A stretch of DNA of 64,000 nucleotides from Gentiana macrophylla (GCA_026214975.1 CM047815.1:61449852-61513851), one strand, 5' to 3'; positions 33,639 to 46,958 are shown, counted from the first letter of the stretch. Translations and numbers: made by a program. Notes: generated by a model not told the origin, from the sequence alone.

Positions 33639-34290
33639 TAATGTATAATAAGAAATCACTAAACAATAATTTTGTGATTTAGCATCTTCCCCCCAATTCC
33701 CATTGTAATGTCAAGTGATGGTCTTAATTAGCTCTTAATCAGCTTGTCTTGCTGTTGTGTTGAGTCTTGATTCTTAGCCTGATCATTCTTGTTTCAGGTT
33801 TAGGGCCTTGTGTTTATTAGAATATGTCTTGTTGCTTGTAGTAATATGTCTTAATGAATTCAATGTATCCAAATGGTAATTCAATCATATAACATCTATT
33901 TTTTAAGCTTGCACTATGTCAAGTGCATGATTTACTTTAACACACTGAATCCACTGTTCAAGATTTTATGAAAGATACTATCCAAAAGGGGCTCGTGGGG
34001 TAGAGACCTACTTTTGCAGCTGTACACCAGTTAGACACAGTCAAACATGGCTTCCAATAAACTACTTTTATTCAGCAAGTTGTGAAAGATGAAAGTCAGA
34101 TGGAAGGCATCCTCATGGCTGTTCAAGAATAATGAATTTCCATTTTCATTATAAAATTTAAAAAGAATGTTACTTTGTCTGATAATTTTATTTGAGTGTG
34201 TTTTCATCCAAAGTTGAAGGGGTTGTGTTGATGTTTTATTGGATTCAAGTTGAAGGCCCTTACTTGGATTATTCATTTGGATGTATAAGT
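33639..34290. other. No clear gene; possible exon remnants
   Basis: Mixed-composition sequence. Intron-like words (e.g. 'cttgtttcag' 33788-33798, 'cttttgcag' 34009-34019) and a short frame near 34060-34130 suggest decayed host gene sequence, but stops interrupt it and I recognise no protein. Confidence 0.25.
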
Positions 34291-35866
34291 AGAAATTGTT
34301 TTAGTTTGATTATAATGAACTCCCATAAATAGTGAACTACGACATCAAATTATAAACTAAGAGTTTGAGTGTGATCATAATGAACTCCCATAAATAATGA
34401 ACTACAACATCAAATTATAAGTATGAAATGAGAGTTTGAGTATGATCATAACTAACTCCCATAAATAGTGAATGACATTGAATTGTATGAGTGAACTAAA
34501 AGGTTTGAGTATGATCATAATGAACTCATAATAGTGAATTAGAAAAACGAGTCTCGAACAGTGAACCAGAAGGATGTTACCAAAGAACGTTGTATTACTA
34601 CATTGAAAAATTAGACTCAATCATGAAAGTGGACGAGAACATGTTGTCGTTTATGCTTAGGTGTGAAACAGTGAACCATAGTGTTTTGAGATCAATGTAA
34701 AACAGTGAACCAGAGTGTATTGCTAGCTAACAGTGAAATAGTGAACTACAACAACGATTACAATAGCGAAAAGAGAACTTGCAATTAAAATCAAAATGGT
34801 AAAATTCAACAACAAGGAAGTCCAAACGTGAATACAATTCCTTTTCAAAATCAAAGTGAACACACTTTAACATGTCTCTTTGATTCGTTTATTTTACAAC
34901 AATAAACCGGAACAGTGAACTACAACAACGAATTACAATGGCGAAAATAGAACTTTCAATTACAATCCAAATAATAAAATTCAACAACATGAAGTCCAAA
35001 AGTGAACGCACTTCTTTGATTTAGTGAAACACAAACAGTGAACTACAATTGTAAACTCCTAAAAGTGAACTAATAATAGTAATTTCAAATAGTGAACTAC
35101 AATAATGCTTCACAGAATTCTACGTTCGCTCGTGGAAGAACAACTTTATAGAATGGTTTTACTTTTTGGATGTATTTGCAACATGACATAGATAGGTTAT
35201 GTTGTGCATCTCTATTTCATGATGATGTTCAACAATGAAATTGAATTTGGTCTGATTCTAAAGATAAACCACATGTTTCCATTAAGACACTCTCAAGCCG
35301 CAGGCCGGACGTGTTTTGTGGAAGAAATCCATGACTTTTGTGGAGTATAAATCGAGAAGAGTTTATCTCTTTAGATAGAAGTTGTTCTTTGAAAATATCA
35401 CATTGTTTGATTCATCATTAGTGCTTGTTTCTTGTTGCATCTCTTGTAATTTGTTTTTGGATTCACTATCTTTGTGGATCTTACTAGCAATATATTAATT
35501 TTCCCTTGCCTTTCAAAAAAATAAGTTGTTTCAACCGATTGTGATTATTTTAGCTTTGTAGTTAACTTAGTAGTATATATGATTAGTGTAAACTCCCGAT
35601 AGCGAACTACAACAGTAAAATCATAAAGGTGAACTACAACAGTTGTCAAATCCTAAAAGTGAACTCACAAAAGCGAACTCAGAAAGTGAACTAACAATAA
35701 TAAGAGGGAACTACAACAGCGAATTACAAATAGTGAACTACGAAATAGAATTATAATAGTGAGCTAAGAGTTTGAGTACGATCATAATGAACTCTGACAA
35801 ATAGTGAACTACGACATCGAATAGTGAACTACAAAAGTGAACTCGCAAAAAAAAACTCAAAAGTTA
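34290..35866. repeat. AGTGAACTA-rich interspersed/tandem repeat region, left half
   Basis: The word (A)GTGAACTA(C)AA or a close variant recurs dozens of times at irregular spacing. At 34299-34545 a higher-order unit of ~65-85 bp ('gagtttgagtatgatcataatgaactcccataaatagtgaacta') repeats about four times, and again at 35770. The same region continues at 53837-54560 beyond the Sirevirus-like element. No coding frame. The gap at 35100-35560 lacks the word. Confidence 0.75.
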
Positions 35867-37096
35867 TGTTAGGAACATTTTATTACGTTTTGATGATAGC
35901 CATACTAGCTGTTATAGCAAGCCTGAAAATAAGTTAGAATTCTCTGTATAAATATTTACTTAGAGTCTGACAAGATGTAGACAAGTATTGTACTAGTTGG
36001 TAGGACGGCAAAGTGAAACAGAAATCCGGCAGAGTAAAGCCAGCCAAGTACCAGCAGAGAAGCATAAAGACATTATGGTCTGACTTATAACCAAGGAAGT
36101 CTTTGACGACCTTGGATAAGTCTAAGTTACATTCCAGGTGATGAAACTTAAATTTTTAAATATGGTGTACACTGATCTCACATAAATAAAGGATCAGTGA
36201 AGTACAGAGATTCTCCTAAACTGATAAAGAATGAAGGAAACAGTGAATCGGCAAAGTGAACTGACTTTCAGCTGAGTAATGACAAAGCAGTGAAGGAAGA
36301 CCTATGCGGCAAAGTCAGAGAGATCACTCAACCGTTCAGGGAATGGCCAAGTAAACTTTACTTAATCGGATTACTCCCTCGTTAATATAGTCAACGGACG
36401 GAAATTCAAATCAAGGATTATCAAGGCTATAAATAGAATGCATTGACAAGAAGAAAAAAAAAGACGAAAAATAAGCAGAAACTCTGTCAAATGAAAAAGG
36501 CCTTCATCTGTGCTTAAAAAGGAATATCTAGTGATCAACTCAAAATTCAGAACTACAATTTCAACATCAAGCATTGAGTCTGATCAACAAGTGTTTTGTG
36601 AATCCAATTCACTTCAATCAAGCAACTGAATCAGAGGCATCTGAGAAGAAGTTGTGTTTGTGATAGCTGCTGAAGGATTTGTTCCTAAGGAGCAGTGAAA
36701 AAGACTAAGTCATTGAAGCTGTTGCAGTCAGGGAGTGATAGTCTTGAAGATTGTGAAGCTTGTGTAGTCAAGGACAATCAGGCTATTGTATCTGTGAAAA
36801 CAATAGTGAAATTCCTCCAATCATCACAGGAAAAGAGTGGATTAAGGGATTACACCACCCTGAACCACTATAAACCTTGTGTCAATTTACTTTTAGCAAT
36901 TTGTCTTAAAACATTTATTTAGTTGCTTAAATTACATCGTATATCTGTGGTAGCATAACCTACTTTGAAACAACATATTAAGAAGGGACTTATCCACTGC
37001 CCAAAAGCTTTTAAATACAAGAAAAGTTTTTAAAACTCCACTATAGTCATTCATCCCCCCCTCTGATTATAGTTTTACCCTTCTCTAGGACCAACA
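35867..37096 (+). repeat. 5' LTR of Sirevirus-like element
   Basis: 1230 bp, TGTTAGGAAC...GGACCAACA. TATA-like GGCTATAAATAG at 36424-36435. Relative to the 3' LTR it lacks 159 bp (equivalent of 52960-53118), with GGATT at both breakpoints. Confidence 0.92.
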
Positions 37097-37098
37097 AT

Positions 37099-37110
37099 TG
37101 GTATCGGAGC
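37099..37110 (+). other. Primer-binding site
   Basis: TGGTATCGGAGC, complementary to the initiator-Met tRNA 3' end with one variant base, 2 nt after the LTR. Confidence 0.85.
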
Positions 37111-37228
37111 AGTGTTCCTAGTATCAGAACATGTTCAGATCTAATTTCTGGTAACAAGGAGATCACATATTTTCAAAGTAGTTTTCAAACTCGTGCTTTC
37201 TAAATATACATATATCTTATTTGTGCTT

Positions 37229-39246
37229 ATGGATTCCTCAAATTTTATGTCAAATGTACATGTTTTCAATGTCAACAATTTTGATGAATACAAAATAAGA
37301 ATGTTGTCTCATCTTGCAGCAACTCATGAGGAGATGTTGGATGTAATCAATGATGGCCCAATCGAGATTACAACTGTGGTAGCCACAGGAGCAGATCAAG
37401 GAAAAGTAATAGACAAACTCAAGAAAGATTGGACCAAGGATGACAGGAGAAGAGCAAATCTCGACTTTGTTGCAAAAGACATGATTTTGAAGACTCTGGA
37501 CAGTAACATGTTCATGAGACTCAAAGATTGTAAAACAGCAAAGGAAATGTGGGACAAATTGGCACTAATCAATGAAGGATCAGAAGTGGTCAATGAAAAC
37601 AAACTGTCTGTTGCAAAACAGAAATTTGAGAACTTCAAAATGAAGGCTGGAGAAACAATTGATCAAATGCACAATAGATTCTCAAGCATCATCAACAACT
37701 TGGACACACATATCCATAGAAACAAGTGTGCCTGAAGATCTTGAGAGGCTTACCTGAAAGATGGAAGATCATTACATCAGTAATCAGTGGCACAACAAAT
37801 CTTGCAAACACTGACACCTTGACTCTGATGTCTCAACTAAAGGCTCATGAATTTGAATTGAACGGCGAAGACGAAGGCACCAAATTGAGGCACATAAGGC
37901 CCTTACTACAATCAAGTTGCACCTCAAAGAAAGTCAAACAGGTGATGCAAACAAAGAAAGAGACATAGGAGTCAAGGAATGGTGTAGCTTTACTGGTTAA
38001 ACGTTTTGACAGGTTTACCAAGAAGAAGCAATTCAAAGGAGGATCATCATCATACAAAAAGTCAAGCTCAAACAAAGACACAAAGAAGAAGGATGATGAA
38101 TACAGATGCTTCAACTGCAAAAGGAAAGGTCATTTCAAGGCAGACTACCCTGAAGAAAATAAAAAATATGAGGAGAAGAAGAAGTACAAAACAACTTAAA
38201 AGAAGAAAAGCAAGAAGGCACTCAAAGCTGAAACCAGCAGTGAAAAGAATGAAGAATCATCAGACAATGATTCAGATGATGATGAAGCTGACAGCTCAGA
38301 AAATGAAAAAGCTTACCTATGTCTTATGGCTAAAGAATCTAATGCAACTGAGGTAACATCTAGCGCATGCTCATCATCTTGTGCATCCACCTCTAACACT
38401 GCACAATCTTCTATTCTCCCAATAGACTCTGCAAACATAATCCAAAATCTCATAAGTAAATTTGATGAAATTGAGTTGAATCATGAAATTCTGGAACAGG
38501 AGTGTGAGAATCTAAGAAAGGAAAATAAAAGATTAAAGAAAGAACTGGATAAAGCAAAAGCTGAACTAACTAGTAAGGAGACTTACTCAAATGATCAACA
38601 AACAGCAGATGATCATACATCTGGTGTTGACAGACCAGCTAAGAAAATCCCCCTACCAGTTAAGACAACCACTGCACCACTAAGTGCTCCAACTTACAAA
38701 CCCTCAAAAAGGTTTGGATCCAGATCTGGTCTTGGCTACAACAGTCAGGATGAGAATAGAAAAAATGGACAACCCAATTCTGAATCTAGGACCAACAATG
38801 GACCAAAGTTCAGAAAAGGACAGACCATAGTTTCAACTACTCATCCTACACCGGTGAAGTCAAAACCCAGTGCAGTGAAACGGCAGACCAAACCATCAAT
38901 CCAGTCAACCAAAAGCAAAAGCCTTCTGAAAGGCAAAGGAAGACTTTATCCTTCAGAAGATGAATGGAAAGTTGCACCTCCAAAATACAGAAAGAAACCA
39001 TTCCATAATATGCAACATATGTTTAAGAAAAGCCAACCTAAACATATTCCTAGACATATGAAGCAACATAAACACATGTTTCCCACTGCATATTGGAAAG
39101 TGAAAAAGGATGCAAATGCACCAAAAAGTAGAGAAAAGTATCAGAATACCTCTAGTAGAACATTAGAAGGTATTCTACCATGCTTTATACATATGAAGTT
39201 GATGACTTCAATTATCCAAAAAGAAGATCATTTGGATACACATTAG
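37229..39246 (+). pseudogene. Sirevirus-like gag with zinc knuckle and coiled-coil extension
   Basis: Start ATG 37229 (MDSSNF...), preferred over 37193 because the reading before it is leader-like. The first 170 codons hold the copia gag domain (VFNVNNFDEYKIRM, WDKLALINEGSE, MKAGETIDQMHNRFSSI). Then a frameshift near 37730 leads to 'LRGLPERWK'. The zinc knuckle CFNCKRKGHFKADY lies at 38107-38148; its last Cys reads Tyr. After further frameshifts a 306-codon frame (38326-39246) has a coiled coil (ELNHEILEQECENLRKENKR) and a basic tail. Long gag extensions are typical of Sireviruses. Inactive. Confidence 0.8.
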
Positions 39247-39319
39247 GAGTAGGAGGCATGATCACATAAGTATGGACCCAAACAAAGGTTGGGTACCTAA
39301 ACATAATTAATTTGTTTTG

Positions 39320-41403
39320 TAGGATGTCTGGTACATAGACAGTGGATGTTCCAGACACATGACAGGGAACAAGGGATGGCTCACTGACTTTAAAGCTTTT
39401 GAAGGACCCAAAGTCACCTTTGAAGGCAAAGAAAACCCTGGCAAAATTAAGGAGGAAGGCACAATATTCAAACACAGCCTGGAGATTCAAAATGTGGCCT
39501 ATGTTAAAGGACTGAATTTCAATCTGTTGAGCATCAGTCAATTCTGTGACAAAGGCTACGATGTGCACTTCAACAAAGAAGGATGCAAGGTGATTCACTG
39601 TCAAACCAACACAGTAGTTCTTGCAGGAAGAAGAGAAGACAACATGTATGTGGTGGATAGGAGAACAGCTAAAGCAGAAACATGTTTGCTTGTTAAAAAT
39701 AAACAATCAACCAGCTGGATTTGGCATAGAAGATTAAATCACCTAAATTTCAAGACCATCAACACATTATCAAAGTAAGTTAGTTGAAGGTTTACCAGAG
39801 ATCACATTCAAGAAGGAAAGTCTCTGTCATGCATGTCAAAAAGGGAAACAAATCAAAAGCTCCTTCAAATCAAAGCCCTATCAATCAACAACAAGAATTT
39901 TACATCTACTACATATGGACCTGTTTGGACCAGTCACACCAGTCAGTGTAAGTGGAAAGAAATACACTCTAGTAGTGGTGGATGACTTCTCCAAATTCAC
40001 CTGGACCATATTTATGAATAAGAAAAGAGACACTCAAAAGGCTACCAGATCTGCTAAGAAGACTTCAAAATGAAAAGGAACTGAAGATCATAAAAATCCG
40101 ATCAGATAGAGGCACAGAGTTTTTAAATGAAATAATCAGAACCTATTGTGAAGAAAATAGAGTACTGCATCAACTATCAGCAGCAGGGACTCCACAACAG
40201 AATGGTGTAGCAGAAAGAAGAAACAGGACACTCAAAGAAGCAGTTAGAACAATGATTGCAGAAGCATGCTTACCAAAAATATTTTGGGCTGAAGCAGCAA
40301 ATACAGCATGCTATACTCAAAATAGATCAATCATCAACAAATATCATGGAAAGACTCCATATGAAATATGGAATGGACGAAAACCTAATAACTTATACTT
40401 GCATATGTGTGGATCAAAATGTTTTGTTTTGAACAAGAATCAATTGCATACTTTTGATGAAAAGGCTGATAAAGCTATCTTTATGGGATACTCAGACACC
40501 AGAAAAGCATTCAGAGTACTCAACAAAAGAACCTTGGTAATTGAATAAGTCTATATGAATACAACAATACCAACTACTATTCTAAATCACAATTTTGGAA
40601 ATCAAGATGAACCTCCAGTCAATACAACAGAAGAGGCACCAGTACAAAAGCTGAAGTTGTGGAAGCACCAAGTCAAAGAACAACTTCAACCTGATCTCAA
40701 CTGGCTGAGAGATCACCCTGAAGATCAAGTCATTGGAGACATTCACACAGATTGAAACTGTAAGACAAGCTGAGCACATGCTAACATGTTTTATATCTCA
40801 AGTAGAGCCCAAAACAATAGATGATGCAATCCAAGATGCTGATTGGATTACAGCCATGTAAGAAGAACTAAATGAATTTGAAAGATATAAAGTCTGGGAA
40901 CTTTTTAACAGACCAGACATGGCCAACATTATTGGAACAAAATAGGTATTTAGAAATAAAATGGATAAACAAGGAACATTTGTCAGAAATAAAAGCAAGA
41001 CTAGTTGCAAAAGGCTACCCCCAAGCCGAAGGAATAGATTATGATGAGACATTTGCACCAGTAGCAAGATTGGAAGCAATCAGACTCTTTCTAGCATTTG
41101 CAGCACATAAAGACTTCAAAGTCTACCAAATGGATGTCAAGAGTGCATTTCTAAATGGACTTCTGGAAGAAGAAGTATATGTGGAACAACCTCCTGGTTT
41201 TCAACTCAAAAGAAAAGAAGATAAAGTATACAAGCTCAAGAAGGCTCTTTATGGACTCAAACTGGCACCCAGAGCCTGGTATGAAACCTTATCACAATTC
41301 TTAATCAATAATGGATTCAACAAAGGAACTATTGATAAGACTCTTTTCAAGCTAGAGGAAGGAACAAGTACAATACTAGTACAAATCTATGTTGATGACA
41401 TCA
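39320..41403 (+). pseudogene. Sirevirus-like pol: protease, integrase, RT up to YVDD
   Basis: Protease active site WYIDSGCSRHMTG (DSG at 39338-39346). GAG-pre-integrase HRRLNHLNF (39724) and CHACQKGK (39829) give the HHCC finger. Integrase D,D,E: LHMDLFGP (39913), RSDRGTEFLN (about 40099), GTPQQNGVAERRNRTLKE (40187). [58 protein letters not shown] and YVDD at 41388-41399. Frameshifts occur near 39775, 40060 and 40550. The reading is cut directly after YVDD by the copia at 41404. Confidence 0.88.
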
Positions 41404-41800
41404 TGAAGAGAGTTTGAGAATGTGATAAACACAAGAGTAAACTTCAACTTAGTTTATTCATTGATATGAGAGGTGTATAAATAGATACAATTGAGAGTGA
41501 CTAGCAAGCTAGCTTGGGCGGCCACTTGAGTATGTAGATGTGGGCGGCAAGCATGCAAAAGTAAAAGTAAAAGCTATGTCTATGACATAAAGTAAACTAG
41601 AGTTTGACATATTAATTGTGTCTATGACATAAAGTAAACTAGAGTTTGACATATTAATTGTTTATATGTAATTAATATGTCTTTTACAATTAAATAAAGT
41701 GTACAAAATATCTCAGATTTAACTCCTGAGGTCATTGGGCACCTCTTTGAACTTCAAGACTCAATGATCTCTTTGAAATAATCTTTGTAACATTTCCACA
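41404..41800 (-). repeat. 3' LTR of the minus-strand copia
   Basis: 397 bp, TGAAGAGAGTTTGAG...TAACATTTCCACA in plus orientation. It contains a ~50-bp internal tandem duplication (ACATAAAGTAAACTAGAGTT twice) that is absent from the plus-strand copy. Confidence 0.92.
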
Positions 41801-41844
41801 CCCTCAAATCGGGTCAGTATATGTTGATGCAACCAAGTTTGCTA

Positions 41845-44800
41845 CTAAGTCTCTTTGAACATAAGAGGTGGAATAGCCTTGGTAAGAATATCGACATTCT
41901 CGATCTGAGAGGGAACATACTTTGAGTTGAATAATCTTGGCATCAATCTTTTCCTTCGAAAGTATGTCTCAATGTCCACATGCTTGGTTTTATCATGATG
42001 GATGTGATCTTGACCATGCATAAGGTGAATTATTATCACAATGAGAGTGTGATAGGTTCTTTGAGGAGGTTCTTGAAGTTCGATCAACCACTTTTTAGCC
42101 ATAGAGCTTCACAAATGCCAAGGACAAGTGCCCTGAGTTCACCTTCGATAGATCGCTTCTTGACACAATGAGTTGTTTATCGCTTCTCCAAGTAACCAGT
42201 TCCCATACATATGAGCAATAGCCTGTGGTAGATCGTCTGTCAATGTGACATCCAAATCGGCATCGATGTAGACACTTGATTGATCTATCGGTAGACTTGG
42301 TGAAGTGCGAGGCCTTGGCCAGGAGTGGACTTTAAATATCTCAAGATCCTATTCACAAAGATCCCAATGTTGCTCAAGTAGGCGGTGCATGAACCGACCG
42401 ACCATACTAACCCCATATGCAATATCGGGCCTTGTGTGAGAAAGGTAGATGAGTTTACCTACAAGCCTTTGATATTGTTCTTTTCTAACAAAGAATGTCA
42501 CCATGCATGTAGGGGTGTTCTTGGGGTCTCACTCAGGATACAAGAGGTTTGCATCCCAAAGATGCCGCTTTCCTTGATAGATCCAATACATACTTCCTTT
42601 GGGAGACCGAAATGCCTTTGGTGTTTCTAGCCACTTCCATACCAAGAAAGTACTTGAGGTAGCCCAGGATCCTTAACTTGGAACACCTTTGCGGTAGAGT
42701 TTCTAAATTTTGAATCTCAGGTGAGAGTCATCTCCATGAAGGATGATATCATCCACATATACAATAAGAATAGACCTTCTCTCGTTGGTTGTCTTGATGA
42801 ACATAGTGTGATCTCGAGTTGCATTGATGATATCCAGCAGCTTTGACCACGATAGTAAGTTTCCCAAACCAGGCTCTTGGGATTGCTTCAGCCATATAGA
42901 GATTTTCCGAGTTTGCATACCTTGCCCCGAGTGTGAGGATTGACAAAACCAGGAGGTACATTCATATAGACTTCCTCGGTGAGATCACCATTGAGAAAAG
43001 CATTTTTGATATCCAATTGGTGTAGAGGCCACCCAGTTGGACAGCTAGAGAGATCGAACCACAGACAGTGTTGAGTTTTGCCACTGGTGCAAAAGTTTCC
43101 TTATAGTCAATACCATAAGTTTGAGTGAATCCCTTGCTACCAATCGGCTTTGTACTTGTCAATTGTACCATCGACATTGTATTTGATAGTGAATAACCAT
43201 CTGCAGCTAACTGTCTTTTTGCCTTTTGGAAGAGTTGTGAGGTCCCAAGTATGATTATCCAGAAGGGCAGTCATCTATGTTTTAACAGCAGCCTTCCACT
43301 TATCATTTTGAAGAGCCTCCTGAATATTTTTAGGAATAGAGTGAAAGTCCAAGTCCTGTAAACATGGCAAAGATAGGAGACAAGCGATCATAAGATAAAT
43401 AAGTATGAATAGAGTGATCGAGTGCAAGATCTCTTTCCTTTCTCGAGAGCAATAGGCCTATCATCAATGTCGCAGATCTTTGGGATCTCAGTAGTATCTT
43501 TGAGTGTCGAGTGAGAGCTCGTGGTCCGCAGCTCTGGGTCGATGAGTATCGAGTTCGATGAGTATCGTGCAGGGGTTTCTTTGAGGATCAAGAGTGAGTA
43601 TCGCCAGATCTGCTGAGGTTAAGAGTTTGCCGAGGAAAGGGTTTAGGTCAATTTCAATTAGGTTTCCATCGTTGATCGCCTCGGTGGACTTCTTTGTAGT
43701 AGGGAGTCCTTTCAAAAAATTTACATCCATAGAATTGTAAAATCTCTTTTGAAAATGAGAGTAACACTTGTAGCCTTTCTGCCCTTTGCATATCCTAAGA
43801 AAATGCACTTGTGAGCCTTGGGATCAAGTTTGCTTACATGTTGGGCATGGATATAGACAAACACAAGATACAACCAAAGATTTTTGGAGGTAATCGGGAA
43901 ATAAGATGAAAGCGAGGAGTGTGTGGTCGAGTGGGTTTTGATTGGAGTTTTGAAGCCTAGTACCTGCTGGGAAGTCATTGATTAAGTATGTGGAGGTCAA
44001 TATAGCTTCACCCCACATATATTTTGGAACATTAGTGGTAAACATGATAGACCTAGCCATTTCTAGCAGATGCCTGTTCTTTCTCTTAGCAACCCCATTT
44101 TACTGAGGAGTTTCAACACAGCTACTGATATGGACAATCCCTTTATCCATCAAGAAATTACTGAGATGGGACTCATAATATTCAAGGGCATTGTCAGTCT
44201 TCAAAATTTTGATCTTAGTGTCAAACTGAGTGGAGACCATGTTGTAAAACTCTTGAAAGATGGATCCAACTTCAGATTTATCCTTCATTAAAATTAACCA
44301 AGTGGTTCTGGTGTGGTCATCTATGAAGGTAACAAACCACCTCTTCCCCTGTTATGCTTTTTACTCTTGAGGTCCCCATACATCACTGTGAATTAAGGTG
44401 AATGGTGTGGAAGGTAAGTGAGGTAATTTTGCATACACAGATTTGGTGAGTTTGGCAAATTGACAAATATCACATTGAAGATCATTCAAATTACAACCTT
44501 TAAACAATTCAGGATCTATAGACTTTAAATAACTAAAACTAGGATGTCCTAGTCTATAATGCCATAACATGATATTGTCTAGGTTTTGAGTGCAGTCTGA
44601 GAGGCGGTTCGGTCTTGATCTTCTCTCTTGGCGGGGTTGACCACAAACAATCCTGAGCAAGGTTTAGCAGTCCCAATCACTGCCTTTGAGGAATGATCTG
44701 GAATGTGCACCGATTCTCATTAAAAACAACCATCCAATTTCAATCCTTTAGTAAGTTTACTAACAGATATGAGATTGCAATCTAATTTTGGAACAAATAG

Positions 44801-46014
44801 GACATCCTGCAGTATATCTTATTAGTAAGTCGCACCTTACCAAAACCTTTTGCACTAGAAATAGATCCATCAAGCAGCCTTAATATTGTGAATTTGGGGA
44901 CATGGCATAAGTTGAGTAATGAGATTTTTATTACCGATCATATGGGATGAGGCCTCAGAGTCAACAATCCAGTTTCATTACTAATAGATGAGTAGAATTT
45001 ACTCTTGACGGCATGAGAGGCTATGTCGGTGAGTGACTACCTTCCTTTTGTTGAGTTAGGAAGGCTTTGAATGCAACAAGTCGTGCATTCAACTGTTGTC
45101 TTCTTCTTCCTCACTTATGTGTCTCGCCTCGACTTTCCTTGGCGTGTCTTGAGGTCTTGGAGGAGTTAGGCTTGCCATGTAGTTTCCAAAGAAGTGTCCT
45201 TGGTGTGATTTGTGCATTTGCAAGTGGTCACGAAACGACTTCCCAGCTTTTATCAAGGTAGAAGCTTCCCGTAAGCTTCAGTAGGTTCCCGACGATCGCA
45301 GGTGGCACTCTCGGTAGGGTTGTCGGCGGGGAGTTCGATGGCATCACTTTCCTCCTGCTTTCCTCATGTTTGACCTCAACAAACAAGGATTTGAGATTTG
45401 GGAGAGGTTTAGTAGCTAGAATTCTACCTCTAACATCATCAAGAGTAGGATTCACCCCAAGTGAGGAACTTGAATACTCTCTTCTTTTCTATGATGTCTT
45501 TATATGAGCAAAGATCCTTGACATCATTCCAGTGTGAGTTTCCAACATATCTAGGTGTTGCCATGCCTTAGATAGTTGATTGAAATATTGAGTAATGTAT
45601 ATATCTCCTTGTCTCGCAGCTTTGAATCTGAGCTTGAGTTCATAGACTTGGATGTATTGTCCTTTTTGAGTAAAGGTCTCTGGCATTATCCTGCATTTCC
45701 TTAGCGATGTCATACATCATGAAGTTCTCATCGATCTCTTTTGTCATAGACCTCGTGAGGATGGTCATGACTTGGTTATTTTCTGTGTCCCATGCTTCAA
45801 ACTTGGGGTCAGTTTCAGCAGGGGCAGGTTTGGAACCAGACAGATATCCCATCTTGCCCTGGCCGGAGATATACATTTTCATAGACCTTGACCATAGCAA
45901 GTAATTGTTACCATCAAGTTTATGATTTGTAAAAGAAGAGTGTTCAGTTATCCCAGTCTGCTGAGGCAGCTGTGAGTCTACTGAAGAAGATGAAACTTCA
46001 GATAATGTTGACAT
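41845..46014 (-). pseudogene. Copia gag-pol (minus strand), frameshifted
   Basis: Gag from ATG 46014 (MSTLSEVSSSS, FTNHKLDGNNYLLWSRSMKM, GQGKMGYLSG). GAG-pre-integrase 'LWHYRLGHPSFSYL' with CDIC (44361-44660), integrase 'ILKTDNALEYYESHL' (44100-44288), 'VPKYMWGEAILTSTYLIN' (about 44000), RT '[17 protein letters not shown]' (about 43100), 'YVDDIILHGDD' (about 42750), and RNase H end 'TKHVDIETYF' (about 42000). About eight frame changes separate these. Less decayed gag than in the plus-strand copy. Inactive. Confidence 0.87.
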
Positions 46015-46062
46015 TTTTCTGAAAAGGAACAGAGTTTTGCAGCGGATTTTAGAACTCAGTAA

Positions 46063-46075
46063 GGCTCTGATACCA
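46063..46075 (-). other. Copia primer-binding site
   Basis: The minus strand reads TGGTATCAGAGCC immediately after the LTR, the exact complement of initiator-Met tRNA. Confidence 0.92.
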
Positions 46076-46477
46076 TGAAGAGAGTTTGAGAATGTGATAA
46101 ACACAAGAGTAAACTTCAACTTAGTTTATTCATTGATATGAGAGGTGTATAAATAGATACAATTGAGAGTGACTAGCAAGCTAGCTTGGGCGGCCACTTG
46201 AGTATGTAGATGTGGGCGGCAAGCATGCAAAAGTAAAAGTAAAAGCTATGTCTATGACATAAAGTAAACTAGAGTTTGACATATTAATTGTGTCTATGAC
46301 ATAAAGTAAACTAGAGTTTGACATATTAATTGTTTATATGTATCACAATTAATATGTCTTTTACAATTAAATAAAGTGTACAAAATATCCTGTACGAACT
46401 CCACGAGGTCAGCTGGGCACCTGTTTGAACTTGAGACTCAATGATCTCTTTGAAGTAATCTTTGTAACATTTCCACA
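46076..46477 (-). repeat. 5' LTR of the minus-strand copia
   Basis: 402 bp, same ends and internal duplication as 41404-41800. It is followed by TSD CATCA. Confidence 0.92.
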
Positions 46478-46958
46478 CATCATCATTGGATCAGAAGATG
46501 AAAAGTTGTGTGAGAAATTTGCAAATCTAATGAAAAACAAATTTCAGATGAGCATGATGGGAAAATTAAATTACTTTCTTGGTCTACAAGTGAAGCAAAT
46601 GAAAGATGGCATCTTTATTAACCAAGCCAAGTACACAAAAGACTTGATTCACAAGTATGGTATGGATACAAGTGGTATATCAGATACACCAATGTAAGCA
46701 AGAGTTATTCTTGGAAAAGATGAAGCTGGAAAAGATGTTGATCATAAAATGTATAGAGGAATCATTGGATCCCTACTTTACTTAACTGCAAGTAGACCTG
46801 ATATAGCTTTTGCATAGAAGTGTGTGCAAGATTTCAAGCTCAACCCAAAGAATCACACCTACTAGTAGCCAAAAGAATAATCAAATACCTGAAGAACACC
46901 ATCAATGTCGGGATTTGGTATCCAAAAGATGGAGGATTCAAGTTGATATCATATTCAG
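46478..46958 (+). pseudogene. Sirevirus-like RT C-terminal part and RNase H start
   Basis: It resumes after the copia TSD with FANLMKNKFQMSMMG, LNYFLGLQVKQMKDGIF and KYTKDLIHKYGM, then GIIGSLLYLTASRPDIAFA. A stop follows at 46696 (TAA in 'accaatgtaagc') and another at 46816. It ends at TTCAG next to the TRIM. Confidence 0.85.

Larger units (their letters stand above)
41404..46477 (-). mobile_element. Ty1-copia element inserted in the RT catalytic motif
   Basis: LTRs 41404-41800 (3') and 46076-46477 (5'), the perfect TSD CATCA (41399-41403 and 46478-46482), and PBS TGGTATCAGAGCC on the minus strand at 46063-46075. PPT GATTTGAGGG lies next to 41800. It is the same family as the plus-strand copy 20241-25362 and is in opposite orientation. 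Its internal region is frameshifted. Confidence 0.95.

Noticed and set aside
33990..34135. Host gene terminal exon on the plus strand (frame ending ...MEGILMAVQE)
   Set aside because: The frame has a stop just upstream and no recognisable domain. Insufficient support.
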